From Thioalkalicoccus limnaeus (GTDB lineage Bacteria; Pseudomonadota; Gammaproteobacteria; Chromatiales; Chromatiaceae), in assembly GCF_041197575.1 (NCBI RefSeq), contig NZ_JBDKXB010000009.1, forward strand, positions 1 to 64,000: a stretch of 64,000 nt of DNA, read 5' to 3'. Below are positions 62,409-64,000 of the stretch, piece by piece; position 1 is the first letter of the stretch; each line of letters begins with the position of its first letter. Below the pieces are notes generated by a model. The model was given only the letters and a program-made list of their open reading frames with translations, had not been told where the DNA came from and ran no database searches. The position numbers and the translations under genes were made by a program.

Positions 62409-63953
62409 TCATCGAGGCGCTGCCACCCGACCCGTGCCAGCACCGGCAAACAGGTGGTAGGCCGGATTGTCGGTCTCGTCCCAGAATGACACGCCGCACG
62501 TCGCCAATTGCTCGTGGATCGCCGGCCAATCGTCCGGCGGGGCTTGGATCCCCATCAGAACACGGCCGTAGGCGGCACCATGATTGCGGTAATGGAACAA
62601 ACTGATGTTCCAGCGCCGGCCCAGTGCCGCCAGGAAATCGAGCAGGGCGCCGGGCCGTTCCGGAAACTCGAAGCGAATTAGCCGCTCGTCGGTCAGGTCC
62701 GGGGCGTGACCGCCAACCATGTAGCGGATATGCAGTTTCGCGGTTTCATTGTCGGTCATGTCGAGGACGGATAGACCTTTGGCCTCGAGGCGCGCGATCA
62801 GGTCGGTCCGCTCCCGGTCGCCGCCGCCGAGCTCGACGCCGACGAACACCTGTGCTCGGCGCGGGTCGGCATAGCGGTAATTGAACTCGGTGATCTGGCG
62901 TCGTCCAAGCGTGCGGCAGAAGCTGTAGAAACTGCCCGGGCGCTCCGGGATCTCGACCGCGAGCAGGGCCTCGCGACGTTCGCCGAGTTCGGCGCGTTCC
63001 GCGACATGACGCAACCGATCGAAATTGATGTTGGCGCCGCTCTCGATCGCGATCAGCGACGCATCGCGCAAGCCGTGTCGTTGCGCGTACCGCTTGAGAC
63101 CGGCGACGGCCAGGGCGCCGGCGGGTTCGGCGATCCCGCGCGTGTCGTCGAAGATGTCCTTGATCGCGGCGCAGATCTCGTCGCTGTCGACGAGCACGAC
63201 CTCATCGACGGTGCGCTGTGCGACGCGGAAGGTCTCGTCTCCGATCCGCCTGACCGCGACGCCGTCGGCGAAGAGCCCAACTTGCGCGAGCTCGATCGGC
63301 CGGCCGGCCGCCAGGGCCCGTTCCAGCGTCGGTGCCTCCGTGGGTTCGACGCCGATGACGCGAACGCTCGGCTGGACGTATTTGACGTAGGCGGCGATAC
63401 CGGCGATCAGGCCTCCGCCGCCGACCGGGACGAAGATCGCATCTGGCGGGTCCGGGTGTTGCCGCAGGATCTCCATGCCGATCGTCCCCTGGCCGGCGAT
63501 CACATCCGGGTCATCGAACGGGTGGATGAAGGTCAATGCCCGTTCGGCGGCGAGGATCTGGGCGTGACCATAGGCCTCGTCGTAGGAATCGCCATGCAAC
63601 ACGGCCTTCGCCCCCAGATTGCGCACCGCTTGGACCTTGATCATCGGTGTCGTGCGTGGCATCACGATGATCGCGGACAGCCCCAGGCGGCTAGCCCCAA
63701 GGGCGACGCCCTGCGCGTGATTGCCGGCCGAAGCGGCGATGACCCCGCGCGAGCGCGCGTCCGCATCGAGCTGGACCAGCTTGTTGTAGGCGCCGCGGAG
63801 CTTGAACGAGAAGATCGGTTGGAGATCCTCGCGTTTCAGGGAGACCTGGTTGCCGATGCGCCGCGACAACAGGGTCGCGCGGGTCAACGGGGTTTCGATG
63901 GCGACGTCATAGACCCGTGCCCGGAGGATGCGCTCGATGTACGAGAGCGGCAT
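62409..63953 (-). CDS. ilvA: threonine ammonia-lyase, biosynthetic
   Basis: PLP enzyme making 2-oxobutanoate, the first step of isoleucine synthesis, feedback-inhibited by isoleucine. 514 residues, the E. coli length. PLP lysine in IFSFKLRGAYNKL, phosphate loop GGGGLIAGIA, SAGNHAQGVALGA. Two C-terminal ACT-like regulatory domains ('LLAVEIPERPGSFYSFCRTL' and 'IRFEFPERPGALLDFLAALG'), so the regulated biosynthetic form, not the catabolic TdcB. Confidence 0.96.
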   Translation of the reverse strand: MPLSYIERILRARVYDVAIETPLTRATLLSRRIGNQVSLKREDLQPIFSFKLRGAYNKLVQLDADARSRGVIAASAGNHAQGVALGASRLGLSAIIVMPRTTPMIKVQAVRNLGAKAVLHGDSYDEAYGHAQILAAERALTFIHPFDDPDVIAGQGTIGMEILRQHPDPPDAIFVPVGGGGLIAGIAAYVKYVQPSVRVIGVEPTEAPTLERALAAGRPIELAQVGLFADGVAVRRIGDETFRVAQRTVDEVVLVDSDEICAAIKDIFDDTRGIAEPAGALAVAGLKRYAQRHGLRDASLIAIESGANINFDRLRHVAERAELGERREALLAVEIPERPGSFYSFCRTLGRRQITEFNYRYADPRRAQVFVGVELGGGDRERTDLIARLEAKGLSVLDMTDNETAKLHIRYMVGGHAPDLTDERLIRFEFPERPGALLDFLAALGRRWNISLFHYRNHGAAYGRVLMGIQAPPDDWPAIHEQLATCGVSFWDETDNPAYHLFAGAGTGRVAAPR

Positions 63954-64000
63954 ACTGAACCTCGCTCGCTGCTGGGAAGGCCCCCGATGGTAGGGGGAAA

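Overview
The window is a high-GC gammaproteobacterial chromosome segment. Gene order and content point to the purple sulfur bacteria or close relatives (Chromatiales), though this is an inference from synteny and not from a database match. Several conserved gammaproteobacterial neighbourhoods are intact: infB-rbfA-truB-rpsO-pnp, cysS/ppiB-lpxH, and ygfB-pepP-ubiH-ubiI divergent from a TIGR02449 gene-zapA-6S RNA-ygfA. The pyrophosphate-energy trio (PPi-dependent phosphofructokinase, H+-translocating pyrophosphatase and soluble pyrophosphatase) is also a combination known from methanotrophs and purple sulfur bacteria.

Layout. 1-6.4 kb: translation and RNA turnover genes. 6.5-17.5 kb: a large MscK-type channel, a small acidic protein divergent from ppx, an SCP2-domain protein, a YgfX-like membrane protein, galE, then cysS facing away from ppiB-lpxH, with REP-like hairpins between galE and cysS. 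17.6-21.4 kb: a two-gene TAXI-type TRAP transporter. 21.4-23.8 kb: a gene-poor patch holding two small inverted-repeat (MITE-like) elements, an internally deleted Uma2 endonuclease gene and a possible macro-domain remnant. 23.8-31.1 kb: nadB, ppsA, and a DUF58-transglutaminase pair. 31.2-49.8 kb: an accessory exopolysaccharide island of visibly mosaic composition. 49.8-64 kb: a decayed SbcD-like exonuclease fragment, a TraB-family protein, the PPi trio, the ubiquinone hydroxylase operon, zapA with 6S RNA, ygfA and ilvA.

The island is the most interesting part. Its left arm (minus strand) encodes a Wza-type export protein, an outer-membrane barrel, a hexapeptide acyltransferase, a Wzz-type chain-length protein and a BY-kinase-like ATPase with an altered P-loop. 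Its right arm (plus strand) encodes three exported proteins (a 951-residue protein with a nearly perfect internal 780-bp duplication, a lectin/lyase-like protein and a beta-helix protein), a low-GC GNAT-like protein and a priming sugar transferase. The arms are separated by a 1.6-kb non-coding stretch containing a very good sigma-54 promoter match. Degraded IS66 copies in opposite orientation sit at both edges, and an IS1380-type transposase lies inside. No glycan polymerase, flippase, exosortase or ordinary glycosyltransferase is present in the window, so the pathway must be completed elsewhere or has been reduced.

No tRNA, rRNA or CRISPR array was found. One structural RNA, 6S RNA, is well supported.
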